From Rheinheimera sp. (GTDB lineage Bacteria > Pseudomonadota > Gammaproteobacteria > Enterobacterales > Alteromonadaceae), in NCBI RefSeq assembly GCF_020217005.1, contig NZ_JAIWOI010000208.1, positions 1 through 15,050 on the forward strand: DNA of 15,050 bases, read 5' to 3'. Under the pieces are notes generated by a model. That model was not told the origin of the DNA. It saw only the letters and a list, made by a program, of their open reading frames with translations, and did no database searches. Both the position numbers and the translations under genes were made by a program. Numbering within the stretch: position 1 is the first letter of the stretch; each line of letters starts with the position of its first letter. This document shows positions 1-7,215 of the stretch, in pieces.

Positions 1-57
1 CTGATTGGCGGCTATGCGTTGATGCTGGCGTTGATTGAGGTGCTTTTTTTTGGTCAC
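1..57 (-). CDS. rsgA: RsgA, small-subunit biogenesis GTPase (N-terminal fragment)
   Basis: Reading the minus strand from 57 towards 1 gives 19 codons, GTG then TKKKHLNQRQHQRIAANQ, before the window edge. A short basic start of the form M-x-K-K-K-L-x-x-x-Q-x-x-R-(V/I)-x-A-N-Q is the typical amino terminus of RsgA (YjeQ), the circularly permuted GTPase that checks and releases late 30S ribosomal precursors in the cytoplasm. GTG at 57-55 is the only plausible start: an in-frame TAA lies six codons upstream with no ATG between, and an AAGG motif sits 5 bases before the GTG. The OB fold and GTPase domain lie outside the window. The divergent rsgA/orn arrangement is the same as in E. coli, which strengthens the call. 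Only the extreme N-terminus is visible, so intactness cannot be judged. Confidence 0.8.
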   Translation of the reverse strand, partial: MTKKKHLNQRQHQRIAANQ

Positions 58-95
58 TGTGGCCTTGTGCCTTTACTGTCGCCTGACTGCGGCGG

Positions 96-124
96 TTTTT
101 ACTTTGCTTAAGGCATAGTATGAT
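96..124 (+). promoter_or_regulatory. Candidate orn promoter
   Basis: TATGAT at 119-124 is a good -10 hexamer, 62 bases before the orn start. The best -35 at 17 bases spacing is only TTTTTA (96-101). This is a plausible sigma-70 promoter in the 128-base divergent rsgA/orn gap but weak on its -35 side. I could not identify a convincing promoter for rsgA on the other strand. Confidence 0.3.
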
Positions 125-185
125 ACCGCTATTCGGGCAAGTTACAAAGCAGCAAAACGGCTGCATCTAACCAAAGGTATAAAGC

Positions 186-737
186 ATGGCGAGCAACGAC
201 AATAATCTGGTGTGGATCGATCTGGAGATGACAGGTCTGGATCCAGAAAAGGACGTAATCTTAGAAATGGCTACTATAGTCACCGACAGCCAGCTGAATA
301 TCCTGGCTGAAGGCCCGGTCTTTGCTATTAAAACTCCTAAAGCAGTGTTAGATGGGATGGATGAGTGGTGTACAGAGACACATGGTAAAAGCGGCTTAAC
401 AAAACGCTGCCTGGAAAGTGAAACTGATTTGGCCGCAGCTGTGGCCCGGACCATCAGTTTCCTGTCTGACTATGTACCAGCAGGTAAATCTCCGATGTGT
501 GGTAACAGTATTGGTCAGGACAGACGTTTTTTAGTCAAATATGCGCCTGAATTTGAAGCCTTTTTCCATTACCGTAATCTGGATGTCAGCACAGTAAAAG
601 AGTTGGCCAGAAGATGGTACCCTGAAGTGACTAAGCTGGTTAAAAAGTCGTCAAGCCATTTAGCTCTGGATGATATTCGTGAATCTATTGCGGAATTAGC
701 GGTTTATAAAAAACATTTTTTCAAAATTCCTGAATAA
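186..737 (+). CDS. orn: Oligoribonuclease (DEDDh 3'-5' exoribonuclease)
   Basis: Orn degrades RNA fragments of two to a few nucleotides to mononucleotides, the last step of cytoplasmic mRNA decay, and clears pGpG from cyclic-di-GMP breakdown. The 183-residue product is full length for the family. All five catalytic residues are visible: D12 and E14 in [11 protein letters not shown]112 in [10 protein letters not shown], and H158 and D163 in SSSHLALDD. The family hallmark YRNLDVST (129-136) is present. AAAGG at 173-177 lies 8 bases before ATG 186, supporting this start. The gene is divergent from rsgA and is followed after only 6 bases by the -35 box of the tRNA-Gly promoter. A hairpin at 775-809 probably ends its transcript. 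Nothing suggests truncation or transfer. Confidence 0.97.
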   Translation: MASNDNNLVWIDLEMTGLDPEKDVILEMATIVTDSQLNILAEGPVFAIKTPKAVLDGMDEWCTETHGKSGLTKRCLESETDLAAAVARTISFLSDYVPAGKSPMCGNSIGQDRRFLVKYAPEFEAFFHYRNLDVSTVKELARRWYPEVTKLVKKSSSHLALDDIRESIAELAVYKKHFFKIPE

Positions 738-743
738 AATCTC

Positions 744-771
744 TTGCAAAGGTCAGAGAATTTTGTAAAAT
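744..771 (+). promoter_or_regulatory. Promoter of the tRNA-Gly cluster
   Basis: TTGCAA (744-749), a 16-base spacer and TAAAAT (766-771) form a near-consensus sigma-70 promoter. It is followed by a GC-only discriminator GCGCGCC (772-778), the kind of element linked to growth-rate and stringent (ppGpp) control of stable RNA genes. The predicted start is near 778, about 88 bases before the first mature tRNA. It begins 7 bases after the orn stop codon. The control mode is inferred from the discriminator. Confidence 0.75.
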
Positions 772-774
772 GCG

Positions 775-815
775 CGCCGCTTCGAACGAAAATTCAATTG
801 AAGCGGTGTTTTTAG
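775..815 (+). terminator. Hairpin with T-rich tail, likely orn terminator
   Basis: CCGCTTC (777-783) pairs perfectly with GAAGCGG (800-806). The stem can be extended inward by G.T and A-T pairs and outward to 775/808. A TGTTTTTAG tail follows at 807-815. It looks like an intrinsic terminator for transcripts coming out of orn. Its 5' arm also begins where the tRNA promoter is predicted to start transcription, so it could instead be a hairpin at the 5' end of the tRNA precursor. The loop of about 12-16 bases is larger than usual for a terminator. Confidence 0.5.
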
Positions 816-865
816 TAATCTTCTTTATAACCAAGATAAAGAGCACTGATTACCTGAAACAGGAT

Positions 866-941
866 GCGGGCATAGCTCAGTTGGTAGAGCGCGACCTTGC
901 CAAGGTCGAGGTCACGAGTTCGAGCCTCGTTGCCCGCTCCA
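866..941 (+). tRNA. glyV: tRNA-Gly (anticodon GCC), first copy
   Basis: 76 bases with a complete cloverleaf. Acceptor arm GCGGGCA pairs with TGCCCGC. D arm GCTC pairs with GAGC and A14 is present. The anticodon loop CTTGCCAAG carries GCC, reading GGC and GGU glycine codons. T loop GTTCGAGCC, discriminator T and an encoded CCA (939-941) are present. It is the first of three tandem copies in the place occupied by glyV-glyX-glyY in E. coli; the symbol follows that synteny. It is processed from a shared precursor that starts at the promoter at 744-771. Confidence 0.97.
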
Positions 942-992
942 AATTCAAATTGGACCACCAATACCAGTTTGAAAAAATAAGTACACACCCAT

Positions 993-1068
993 GCGGGCAT
1001 AGCTCAGTTGGTAGAGCGCGACCTTGCCAAGGTCGAGGTCACGAGTTCGAGCCTCGTTGCCCGCTCCA
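993..1068 (+). tRNA. glyX: tRNA-Gly (anticodon GCC), second copy
   Basis: Identical over all 76 bases to the copy at 866-941, including the GCC anticodon and encoded CCA at 1066-1068. The 51-base spacer between the copies is unrelated in sequence to the next spacer, so the repeat unit is the tRNA itself. Identity of the copies suggests concerted evolution within the array. Confidence 0.97.
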
Positions 1069-1117
1069 AATTTAAATTTCCCAAGTAATAAACTTAATCT
1101 AATCAATACAGACCCTT

Positions 1118-1193
1118 GAGGGCATAGTTGTGTTGGTAGAGCGCGACCTTGCCAAGGTCGAGGTCACGAGTTCGAGCCTCGTTGCCCGCTCCA
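1118..1193 (+). tRNA. glyY: Degenerate tRNA-Gly (GCC), third copy, possible pseudo-tRNA
   Basis: Positions 15-76 are identical to the two upstream copies, including the GCC anticodon, T arm and encoded CCA (1191-1193). The first 14 bases carry four substitutions: C2A, C11T, C13G and A14T. The result is an A2/G71 mismatch in the acceptor stem, a T11.G24 wobble and a G13/G22 clash in the D stem, and loss of A14, which normally pairs with T8 and is nearly universal. Folding into a working L shape is doubtful. All changes sit at the 5' end, which suggests the 5' part was replaced or decayed while the rest was kept identical by conversion or recent duplication. It could be a tRNA pseudogene or a tRNA with a specialised role. 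Confidence 0.8.
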
Positions 1194-1272
1194 AATTTTC
1201 TGCGTAAGTTGTAAAACTGCCACATTCGTTTTTATTTTTGACACCAGCTTCGTTTCTTGCCCTGAAGCCAAC

Positions 1273-1301
1273 TTGCTGCCTGATTTTATTACTGCTATCT
1301 T
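1273..1301 (+). promoter_or_regulatory. Candidate promoter of the DUF4442 gene
   Basis: TTGCTG (1273-1278), a 17-base spacer and TATCTT (1296-1301) lie 31 bases before ATG 1333. Its position inside the longer open frame that could start at TTG 1273 argues that translation starts at 1333. No clear terminator separates it from the tRNA cluster. Confidence 0.4.
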
Positions 1302-1332
1302 TGCCACACTAAAACTTGCAGGTAAGACCAGT

Positions 1333-1842
1333 ATGAAAGCCATCAATAAACTTGGCCGTTATGTCGCCAAAATCAATAATTACTCACCTTGGTTACGTTC
1401 GCCTTTATTGACCTTGTTGTTTGGCAAAGCGGTGAAATTTGCAGGTACAGCGTCGGTGAAAGTCGACCTATTAAATTTTCAGCTGGCGCAGTTAAGTCTG
1501 GCCAATAAAACTAAAGTGCAAAACCATATAGGTTCTGTGCACGCCGCTGCTATGGCTTTGCTGGGGGAGTCAGCCAGTGGTTTTTTGGTAGGTTTACATG
1601 TGTCGGATGACCGTATTCCGCTGCTAAAGTCGATGCAGCTGAATTACGTCAAAAGGGCGACAGGTAAGCTGGTCGCTACGACGTCGCTGACGGATGAGCA
1701 AATTCAGTTTATTCGTGACACTGAAAAAGGCGATATCACTATACTGGTTAAAATTACCGACGAACTGAATGTGGAACCTGTCATCGCTGAGTTTGTCTGG
1801 GCCTGGGTACCAAAACAACGTAAGGATCCCCGTCCTATTTGA
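1333..1842 (+). CDS. DUF4442 hotdog-fold protein (PaaI-like thioesterase family)
   Basis: The 169-residue product looks like DUF4442, a branch of the hotdog fold related to acyl-CoA thioesterases such as PaaI. The N-terminal segment (MKAINKLGRYVAKINNYSPW) is followed by the family's NHIGSVHAAAM motif at 64-74, the position of the central hotdog helix, then LLGESASGFLVGLHV (76-90) and beta strands to about 160. Substrate and biological role are unknown; thioesterase chemistry is inferred from the fold. I chose ATG 1333, with a weak AGGTAAG motif a few bases upstream, over TTG 1273, which would add 20 residues and overlap a probable promoter. It is not part of the E. coli version of this locus, lying between the tRNA-Gly cluster and queG, and is read alone on the plus strand. 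Confidence 0.8.
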   Translation: MKAINKLGRYVAKINNYSPWLRSPLLTLLFGKAVKFAGTASVKVDLLNFQLAQLSLANKTKVQNHIGSVHAAAMALLGESASGFLVGLHVSDDRIPLLKSMQLNYVKRATGKLVATTSLTDEQIQFIRDTEKGDITILVKITDELNVEPVIAEFVWAWVPKQRKDPRPI

Positions 1843-1855
1843 GGCTGCAGCTTTG

Positions 1856-1884
1856 TTGACATGATGCTCTCGCCCCAATCACAT
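1856..1884 (+). promoter_or_regulatory. Candidate promoter upstream of the DUF1289 gene
   Basis: A perfect -35 TTGACA (1856-1861) is followed at 17 bases by TCACAT (1879-1884), which keeps four of six -10 consensus bases. The predicted start falls within the nested inverted repeat at 1873-1905, about 105 bases before the DUF1289 start. Confidence 0.35.
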
Positions 1885-1905
1885 AGGTTAACTATGCTCA
1901 TGGGG
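1873..1905. repeat. Nested inverted repeat in the DUF4442/DUF1289 gap
   Basis: CCCCA (1873-1877) pairs with TGGGG (1901-1905), and CATAG (1882-1886) pairs with CTATG (1892-1896) around GTTAA. A symmetric 4 x 4 internal loop (ATCA against CTCA) separates the two stems. No T tract follows, so it is not a standard terminator. It may be an operator or an RNA hairpin in the leader of the DUF1289 gene. Confidence 0.45.
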
Positions 1906-1994
1906 ACTCGCTTACAGGTCGCCTCGCCGCAACCACAACTAGTTAGGGGATGGATTGTTGATAGGCTATGATGAGTTTAGTAACGGAGACTGCT

Positions 1995-2198
1995 ATGCCT
2001 GCTTCACCTTGTAATCGCATTTGTTGTTTAAATCATTCTGACGTCTGCTTAGGTTGTGGTCGTACTTTGCAGGAGATTAAAGACTGGCATACGGCTGATA
2101 GAAAACAAAAGCTGCAGATCTTACAGCAGGCTCAGCAGCGACTTATAGCTCAACCACAATTTGATATCAGGCATCCCGCGGTAAACCCTTCTGAATAA
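1995..2198 (+). CDS. DUF1289 family small cysteine-cluster protein
   Basis: The 67-residue product carries the DUF1289 signature: S-P-C6-x3-C10, then C18-x2-C21-G-R, followed by TLQEIKDWHT, a W-containing helix, and a basic, Gln-rich helical tail. The four cysteines are arranged as for a zinc or iron-sulfur site; the ligand is not known to me and the function is unassigned. ATG 1995 is chosen because GGAG (1985-1988) lies 6 bases upstream. An in-frame ATGATG at 1968 would add 9 residues and has only a weak ribosome site. The last 32 bases overlap the end of queG on the opposite strand, so the two genes converge with no intergenic terminator. Confidence 0.85.
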   Translation: MPASPCNRICCLNHSDVCLGCGRTLQEIKDWHTADRKQKLQILQQAQQRLIAQPQFDIRHPAVNPSE

Positions 2199-3306
2199 CC
2201 CTGACTAATCTGTCGGTCTGGCGACTCAATAAATTCTGCTGCAACAGGCTTTTTTTCTGCTGCTGTCCCAAAGCCCACTGAATATGTTCCTGCACTAACG
2301 GCTCACTTAACGGCAGTTGCTGTTGCAAGGCTTCAATAATGGCCACATCAAAAGACGCATTGCCCAAGGCTACGGCAATATTACGCTGCCAGCGTTGATA
2401 GCCAATACGGCGAATCGCTGAACCTTCAGTGTATTTTAAAAATTCAGCTTCGTTCCATTGCCATAAATCCAGCAAGGATTTATGCAGCCACTGCGGCCTG
2501 CGTTGAAAATCTTGTTCCCTTGTGGTGTCAGCTGCTCTGTTCACTGGGCAAACCAGCTGACAATCATCACAACCATAAATACGGTTGCCAAGCAAAGGCC
2601 GAAATTCTTCCGGAATAGCGCCTTGCAATTCGATGGTCAGATAAGAAATACAGCGTCTGGCATCCACTGTGTAAGGTGCAACTATGGCCTGGGTAGGGCA
2701 GATAGTGATACAAGCCACACAAGTGCCGCAGTCCCCTGTATGAACAGGATCGATTGGCAGGGGTATATCAACCAGCAATTCTCCGAGGAAAAACCAGGAA
2801 CCCGCATCCTGATTCAAAACCAGACTATGTTTGCCTTGCCAGCCTAAACCTGCTTTGACTGCAAGTGGCCGTTCCAGAATAGGAGCAGAGTCGACAAAAG
2901 GCCGGAAACCTAAAGCGCCTAATTCCTGTTCTATGCGTTCACCCAGCTGCTTTAAGCGGTTGCGGATCAGCTTATGGTAATCCCTTCCTAAGGCGTAGCG
3001 ACTGATATAGGCCATCGAAGGATCGGCCAGATTGGCGGCAAACTGCGCATGATCCGGCAAGTAATCCATCCGGGCACTGATCACCCGGATAGTACCTGGG
3101 TGTAATTCGGCAGGCCGTGCTCTTTTCATGCCATGAGCGGCCATATAGTCCATTTCGCCATGGAAACCTGCATCCAGCCATTGCTGTAGTTTAGCTTCAT
3201 CCGATGCCAAATTTGTATCAGTAATACCTATCTGCTGGAAGCCAAGTTGTTGGCCCCACACTTTAATTTTCTCTGCTAGCTGTTGCCAATTGATGGTACT
3301 GGTCAT
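2167..3306 (-). CDS. queG: Epoxyqueuosine reductase
   Basis: QueG performs the last step of queuosine synthesis, reducing the epoxycyclopentane of epoxyqueuosine at wobble position 34 of tRNAs with GUN anticodons, using cobalamin and two [4Fe-4S] clusters. The 379-residue product is full length. Visible features are the active-site segment FVDSAPILER (137-146) with D139, the ferredoxin-like motif C193-x2-C196-x2-C199-x3-C203-P, and the second cluster segment YGC246-x2-C249-x3-C253-P; a HEAT-like helical tail starts at about 300. The ATG complement at 3306 gives the expected N-terminus. It is divergent from tsaE across 236 bases and its 3' end overlaps the DUF1289 gene by 32 bases. In E. coli nnr follows on the other side of this divergent gap; here it does not. 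Confidence 0.97.
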   Translation of the reverse strand: MTSTINWQQLAEKIKVWGQQLGFQQIGITDTNLASDEAKLQQWLDAGFHGEMDYMAAHGMKRARPAELHPGTIRVISARMDYLPDHAQFAANLADPSMAYISRYALGRDYHKLIRNRLKQLGERIEQELGALGFRPFVDSAPILERPLAVKAGLGWQGKHSLVLNQDAGSWFFLGELLVDIPLPIDPVHTGDCGTCVACITICPTQAIVAPYTVDARRCISYLTIELQGAIPEEFRPLLGNRIYGCDDCQLVCPVNRAADTTREQDFQRRPQWLHKSLLDLWQWNEAEFLKYTEGSAIRRIGYQRWQRNIAVALGNASFDVAIIEALQQQLPLSEPLVQEHIQWALGQQQKKSLLQQNLLSRQTDRLVRVIQKGLPRDA

Positions 3307-3517
3307 TCTGAGATCCGCTGATTTTCGCTGTGCACTTTAGCATAAAAGCCGATCCGGTTTTACTTTGTCCTGCTCGCTAAGCCAAACCTATGCATGCTGC
3401 CGCTTCAATTAGCAAGGGCATAGAAAGAAACTGGCCGCACTGCGTTGTTTTTGTTAGCATAGCGACCAATTCATCTGCTGTAATAGAACAGCACGTGCGC
3501 TTAAAAAATTGATATGA

Positions 3518-3531
3518 CTGAGATCACTCAG
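3518..3531. repeat. Short inverted repeat in the tsaE leader
   Basis: CTGAG (3518-3522), ATCA, CTCAG (3527-3531) forms a 5-bp hairpin or dyad that ends 3 bases before the probable ribosome site TAGGT (3534-3538) of tsaE. It could affect ribosome access or be an operator half-site pair. Its small size means it may also be chance. Confidence 0.3.
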
Positions 3532-3542
3532 CTTAGGTACAG

Positions 3543-4028
3543 ATGACAGCTCAAAGCTATATTTTTCATTTAGCGGATGAAGCCGCTACTTTGGCATTGG
3601 CCGCCTTATTTGCACCCCATTTACGCAATGGTGCCGTGGTCTATTTGCATGGAGACTTAGGGGCGGGCAAAACCACCTTCAGTCGCGGCTTACTGCAGGC
3701 TATGGGACATCAGGGGAATGTGAAAAGCCCGACTTACACTTTGGTTGAGCCATACAGTATTGGCGATCAGCAAGTGTTTCACTTTGATTTATACCGCCTG
3801 CGCGATCCGGAAGAGCTGGAGTTTATGGGCATCCGTGACTATTTCGCCAATGGCAACTTGTGCCTGATTGAATGGCCGGAACGTGGTTACGGCTTATTGG
3901 CTGATGCTGATTTACAGCTGCAATTGCAGATTTATCAGGAGCAACGTCAGTTGCGTGTCACAGCTAACCATACTGAAGCTATGCTGTGGATGGACGCTAT
4001 CAAGCGAGATTGGGAGCAGGCTCAATGA
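3543..4028 (+). CDS. tsaE: TsaE, ATPase of the tRNA t6A37 synthesis complex
   Basis: TsaE works with TsaB, TsaD and TsaC to place threonylcarbamoyl on A37 of ANN-decoding tRNAs, supplying ATP turnover to the TsaBD complex. The 161-residue product shows Walker [10 protein letters not shown] (37-45), the switch-like [10 protein letters not shown] (62-71), FDLYRL (81-86) and LIEWPER (108-114), all family landmarks. ATG 3543 follows TAGGT by a few bases. It is the first gene of the plus-strand run and overlaps amiB by 4 bases (ATGA at 4025-4028), implying coupled translation. In many gammaproteobacteria nnr precedes or is fused near this gene; the 236 bases upstream contain no trace of it that I can see. 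Confidence 0.96.
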   Translation: MTAQSYIFHLADEAATLALAALFAPHLRNGAVVYLHGDLGAGKTTFSRGLLQAMGHQGNVKSPTYTLVEPYSIGDQQVFHFDLYRLRDPEELEFMGIRDYFANGNLCLIEWPERGYGLLADADLQLQLQIYQEQRQLRVTANHTEAMLWMDAIKRDWEQAQ

Positions 4029-5470
4029 GTCTGACTCTGAGAGTTTTTGGCCTGCTGCTGTTGCTGCTCTGTGGTCAAAGCTGGGCTGTGAATAACGTCA
4101 AAGGTGTACGAATTTGGCATGCGCCTGATAACACCAGGCTGGTGCTTGATCTTGCCAATGCGCCTTCGCATAAGGTCAAACGTTTAAGTAATCCAAGCCG
4201 GCTTGAAATTGAACTCTCAGGCGTTACCAGTTTAAATATTGGTTCTGTCAGCGGCGATTCACCGCTGGTTAAAAGAGTCTATGCCAGCCGGACACCAAGT
4301 GCGGCCATAGCTGTAGTGATCGAACTAGCATTTCCGGTCAATGACAGTATTTTTTCTTTGCCACCTTCCCCCCCATATGGCCACAGACTGGTGGTGGATT
4401 TAAAAGCGCAAAGCAGTGTTTCCGCCAGTCAGGGGGCGCCTGTGACTTCTGTCAATCCATCACAACCTGACATAGCAGCAACCGCAGCTGTCCCCACTGT
4501 ATCGCAAAGCACTGTAAGCCCAAGAACAACTGGGCGCGATATAATTATTGCTATTGATGCCGGTCATGGTGGTCAGGATCCTGGAGCTGTAGGTCCAAAA
4601 GGTACTTACGAGAAAAATATCACTCTATCTATATCGCGTCAGTTAGCCGATATGATCAACAAACAACCTGGCCTAAAAGCGGTATTAACCCGCACCGGGG
4701 ATTATTACATTCATCCGAATAAAAGACCTGATGTTGCGCGTCAGAAGCAGGCCGATTTATTGATCTCAGTGCATGCCGACGCAGTTCAAAACCGTAAAGC
4801 TCATGGCGCTTCAGTCTGGGTGTTATCCATGCGCCGCGCGACCACTGAAGTGGGGCGGATGCTGGAACAAACCGAACAACATTCCGAGTTGTTGGGTGGA
4901 GTAGCTGAGGTGATCAAAGACTCAGCCAACGAACGTTATCTGGCACAAACCGTATTGGATTTATCGATGAACCACTCCATGGTGACAGGTTTTGAAGTCG
5001 CCAAAGAAATATTGCGTGAAGTAGCGCCTATAGCGCATTTGCATAAAAAAGAACCTCAGGCTGCAAGTCTTGCCGTGTTAAAGGCGCCTGATATTCCGTC
5101 TATTCTGTTTGAAACAGGTTTTATCTCGAATTACAACGAAGAGCGCTTACTGAAAGATCCGAATCATCAGCACAAGCTGGCTTTGGCTATGTTCAGAGCT
5201 ATTAAAGGTTACTTTGAAAAATCCCCGCCTGCAGACTCACTTTTTGCCGCCCACAAAAATAGTGGCCGCACTGTGCCTACTGTGATGCCAAGCCAACAAA
5301 ACAGAACTGCAGCAACTACAAACAGCAGCAGCCGCACTCATAAAGTAAAACGTGGTGAATCTTTATCCAGAGTGGCCCAACAGTATGGCGTCAGTATGGC
5401 TGAACTTCGTCGGCACAATAATCTGAAAAGTGACAATATTCTGATTGGTCAGGTGCTTAGGATCCCCTGA
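4025..5470 (+). CDS. amiB: N-acetylmuramoyl-L-alanine amidase AmiB type, with LysM domain
   Basis: This periplasmic zinc amidase cuts the stem peptide from N-acetylmuramic acid to separate daughter cells. The 481-residue product starts with a signal peptide (1 to about 21, hydrophobic Leu run, SWA cleavage site), then an AMIN domain (about 25-127) that targets the septum, a low-complexity linker (128-170), an Amidase_3 domain (about 172-397) and a C-terminal LysM peptidoglycan-binding domain (438-481). Zinc ligands H181 in DAGHGG, E196 in YEKN and H250 in SVHADA, and catalytic E363 in LFETGF, are visible. The insert after about 275 that carries the EnvC-type autoinhibitory helix in this family is present. 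ATG 4025 is preferred over ATG 3986 because it begins the signal peptide and overlaps the tsaE stop. Its stop shares one base with the mutL start. Confidence 0.95.
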   Translation: MSLTLRVFGLLLLLLCGQSWAVNNVKGVRIWHAPDNTRLVLDLANAPSHKVKRLSNPSRLEIELSGVTSLNIGSVSGDSPLVKRVYASRTPSAAIAVVIELAFPVNDSIFSLPPSPPYGHRLVVDLKAQSSVSASQGAPVTSVNPSQPDIAATAAVPTVSQSTVSPRTTGRDIIIAIDAGHGGQDPGAVGPKGTYEKNITLSISRQLADMINKQPGLKAVLTRTGDYYIHPNKRPDVARQKQADLLISVHADAVQNRKAHGASVWVLSMRRATTEVGRMLEQTEQHSELLGGVAEVIKDSANERYLAQTVLDLSMNHSMVTGFEVAKEILREVAPIAHLHKKEPQAASLAVLKAPDIPSILFETGFISNYNEERLLKDPNHQHKLALAMFRAIKGYFEKSPPADSLFAAHKNSGRTVPTVMPSQQNRTAATTNSSSRTHKVKRGESLSRVAQQYGVSMAELRRHNNLKSDNILIGQVLRIP

Positions 5471-7215
5471 TGCCTATTCAAATATTACCTCCTCAACTGG
5501 CTAACCAGATCGCTGCAGGCGAGGTGGTAGAACGCCCGGCCTCTGTCGTCAAAGAGTTGGTTGAGAACAGTCTGGACTCTGGCGCCGATCAAATTCTGAT
5601 TGAGATTGAGCGTGGCGGCAGTAAAAAAATCCTCATTCGTGACAATGGCTCTGGCATAGCAGAAGCCGAGTTAGGCCTGGCGTTAAGCCGACATGCCACC
5701 AGTAAAATCAGTTCTCTGGATGATTTGGAGCAAATCGTCAGTCTGGGCTTTAGAGGCGAAGCTTTAGCTTCAATCAGTTCGGTGTCCCGTCTGACCTTAA
5801 CTTCAAAACCAGCCTCTCAGGATAAAGCCTGGCAGGCCTATGCCGAAGGCCGAGACATGCAGGTGCAGATTAAGCCTGCAGCCCATCCGGATGGCAGCAG
5901 TATTGAAGTTCTGGACTTGTTTTTTAATACGCCAGCCCGGCGTAAGTTCTTGCGCAGCGACAAAACCGAATTTGCTCATATAGATGAACTGGTAAAACGA
6001 CTAGCGTTAAGCCGGTTTGACGTCAGTTGGACTTTAATTCATAACGGTCAGACGGTACGGCAACTGAAAAAAGCCGATAGTCGCGAGGCGCAGCAAAAGC
6101 GTGTCGCCGCTTTATGTGGTAAAAACTTTTTAGAGCAGGCTGCTTTTGTCGAAGTGGCGTACGAAGACTTAAAACTTTGGGGTTGGTTGTTGCAACCTTC
6201 TGCCTGTAAAGAGCAATTACAATGTCAGTACAGCTATGTGAATGGCCGGATGATGAAAGACAAATTGCTCAACCATGCCATACGACAGGCGTACGGCGCC
6301 ATGCTCAGTGCCGAACAACAACCGGCTTTTGTGCTGTATCTGGAGATCAATCCACGTCAGGTGGATGTCAACGTGCATCCGGCCAAACATGAAGTACGTT
6401 TTCATCAGGCGCGTTTAGTACACGACTTTGTTGCATCGGCATTAACCAACGCACTACTTCAGTTAGAACCTCAGCAACACAAAATTGATATGGCTCCTGC
6501 ACCAGTACCTTCAGCCTTTGCTGTATCCGCCGCTCCGGCATCCAACGCTGTATCACGCCAGCATCAGCGTGCTGACTCAGCTCCGGCTTATGCCGCCCGG
6601 CCTTCGGCTTATGCGGGTCGGCCTTATCGACCTGCTGTGGCGCAGCCTGCCGCACAAAGCTGGCCTGTTTTAGCGGAAAAAACTAAGCCTGTGGAGCAAG
6701 TCATTGCGGCGCCACAACACGAAGCGCTGATCAGCCAAAACCGTTATTTACTCTGCTCTGGGGCTGACCAGGTTTGGCTGGTTGATATAGCCGCAACCAC
6801 TGCAAGATTGTGGCTGGAGCAGGGCTCTGAAGCTTTACCTTTGCTGATGCCGGTCCGGTTAGCTCTGCAACAGACTGAACAGGAGTTTTTACTGAGTAAA
6901 GCCGAATTGTTAAATCATCTGGGCTTTGACTTTTTAGTCAGCAATCAAACGCTGATTGTCAGAGCAGTGCCAGCCTGGCTGCGGCAAAGTGCAGTGGCTC
7001 AGTGGCTACCAGTCTGGTGGCAAAGCTTTGCACAGCGGTCAGAGACAGAGCTGCTAGGCTTATTACTGCGACAATTGCTGCAGTCAGTCGTGCTTCAGGC
7101 TGCTTCTTTAGTGAAGTATTTTCCGTTGTTGAGTCAGCAAGGGCCACATTGGCATGCTGTGCCATTGGATTTAACAACAGCTATCCAGTTATTACAGGAC
7201 TCAGATGGATCCTAA
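5470..7215 (+). CDS. mutL: DNA mismatch repair protein MutL
   Basis: MutL links MutS mismatch recognition to strand incision and UvrD unwinding. The 581-residue product has the GHKL ATPase motifs: E29 and N33 in [17 protein letters not shown] (58-63), RHATSKI (74-80), GFRGEAL (93-99), and K306 in [11 protein letters not shown]. An Ala/Pro-rich linker with repeated [22 protein letters not shown] text spans about 335-400, followed by a C-terminal dimerisation domain. The DQHA-x2-E-R endonuclease motif is not present; the equivalent region reads [17 protein letters not shown]. This implies a MutH/Dam type system, which is an inference from the family. The start at 5470 follows AGGA (5459-5462) and shares a base with the amiB stop. 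The end overlaps miaA by 11 bases. Confidence 0.97.
   Translation: MPIQILPPQLANQIAAGEVVERPASVVKELVENSLDSGADQILIEIERGGSKKILIRDNGSGIAEAELGLALSRHATSKISSLDDLEQIVSLGFRGEALASISSVSRLTLTSKPASQDKAWQAYAEGRDMQVQIKPAAHPDGSSIEVLDLFFNTPARRKFLRSDKTEFAHIDELVKRLALSRFDVSWTLIHNGQTVRQLKKADSREAQQKRVAALCGKNFLEQAAFVEVAYEDLKLWGWLLQPSACKEQLQCQYSYVNGRMMKDKLLNHAIRQAYGAMLSAEQQPAFVLYLEINPRQVDVNVHPAKHEVRFHQARLVHDFVASALTNALLQLEPQQHKIDMAPAPVPSAFAVSAAPASNAVSRQHQRADSAPAYAARPSAYAGRPYRPAVAQPAAQSWPVLAEKTKPVEQVIAAPQHEALISQNRYLLCSGADQVWLVDIAATTARLWLEQGSEALPLLMPVRLALQQTEQEFLLSKAELLNHLGFDFLVSNQTLIVRAVPAWLRQSAVAQWLPVWWQSFAQRSETELLGLLLRQLLQSVVLQAASLVKYFPLLSQQGPHWHAVPLDLTTAIQLLQDSDGS

Noticed and set aside
1..111. A plus-strand open frame at the left edge with a hydrophobic stretch, looking like the end of a membrane protein.
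   Set aside because: The minus strand of the same bases reads as the typical N-terminus of RsgA with a ribosome site and an upstream stop, and the divergent rsgA/orn order is conserved. The plus frame is a shadow.
770..1075. Plus-strand open frame across the first two tRNA genes, and a minus-strand frame at 812-1000.
   Set aside because: Both run through complete, identical tRNA-Gly genes; the repeated peptide text is just translated tRNA.
1273..1332. Extension of the DUF4442 gene to TTG 1273.
   Set aside because: The added 20 residues overlap a candidate promoter and the family start fits ATG 1333.
2482..2847. 121-residue plus-strand open frame opposite queG.
   Set aside because: It lies wholly inside a well-supported queG, shows no recognisable domain and has no clear ribosome site.
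6730..6830. MutL endonuclease motif (DQHA-x2-E-R).
   Set aside because: The corresponding region reads [17 protein letters not shown] without the metal-binding residues, so this is a MutH-type MutL.
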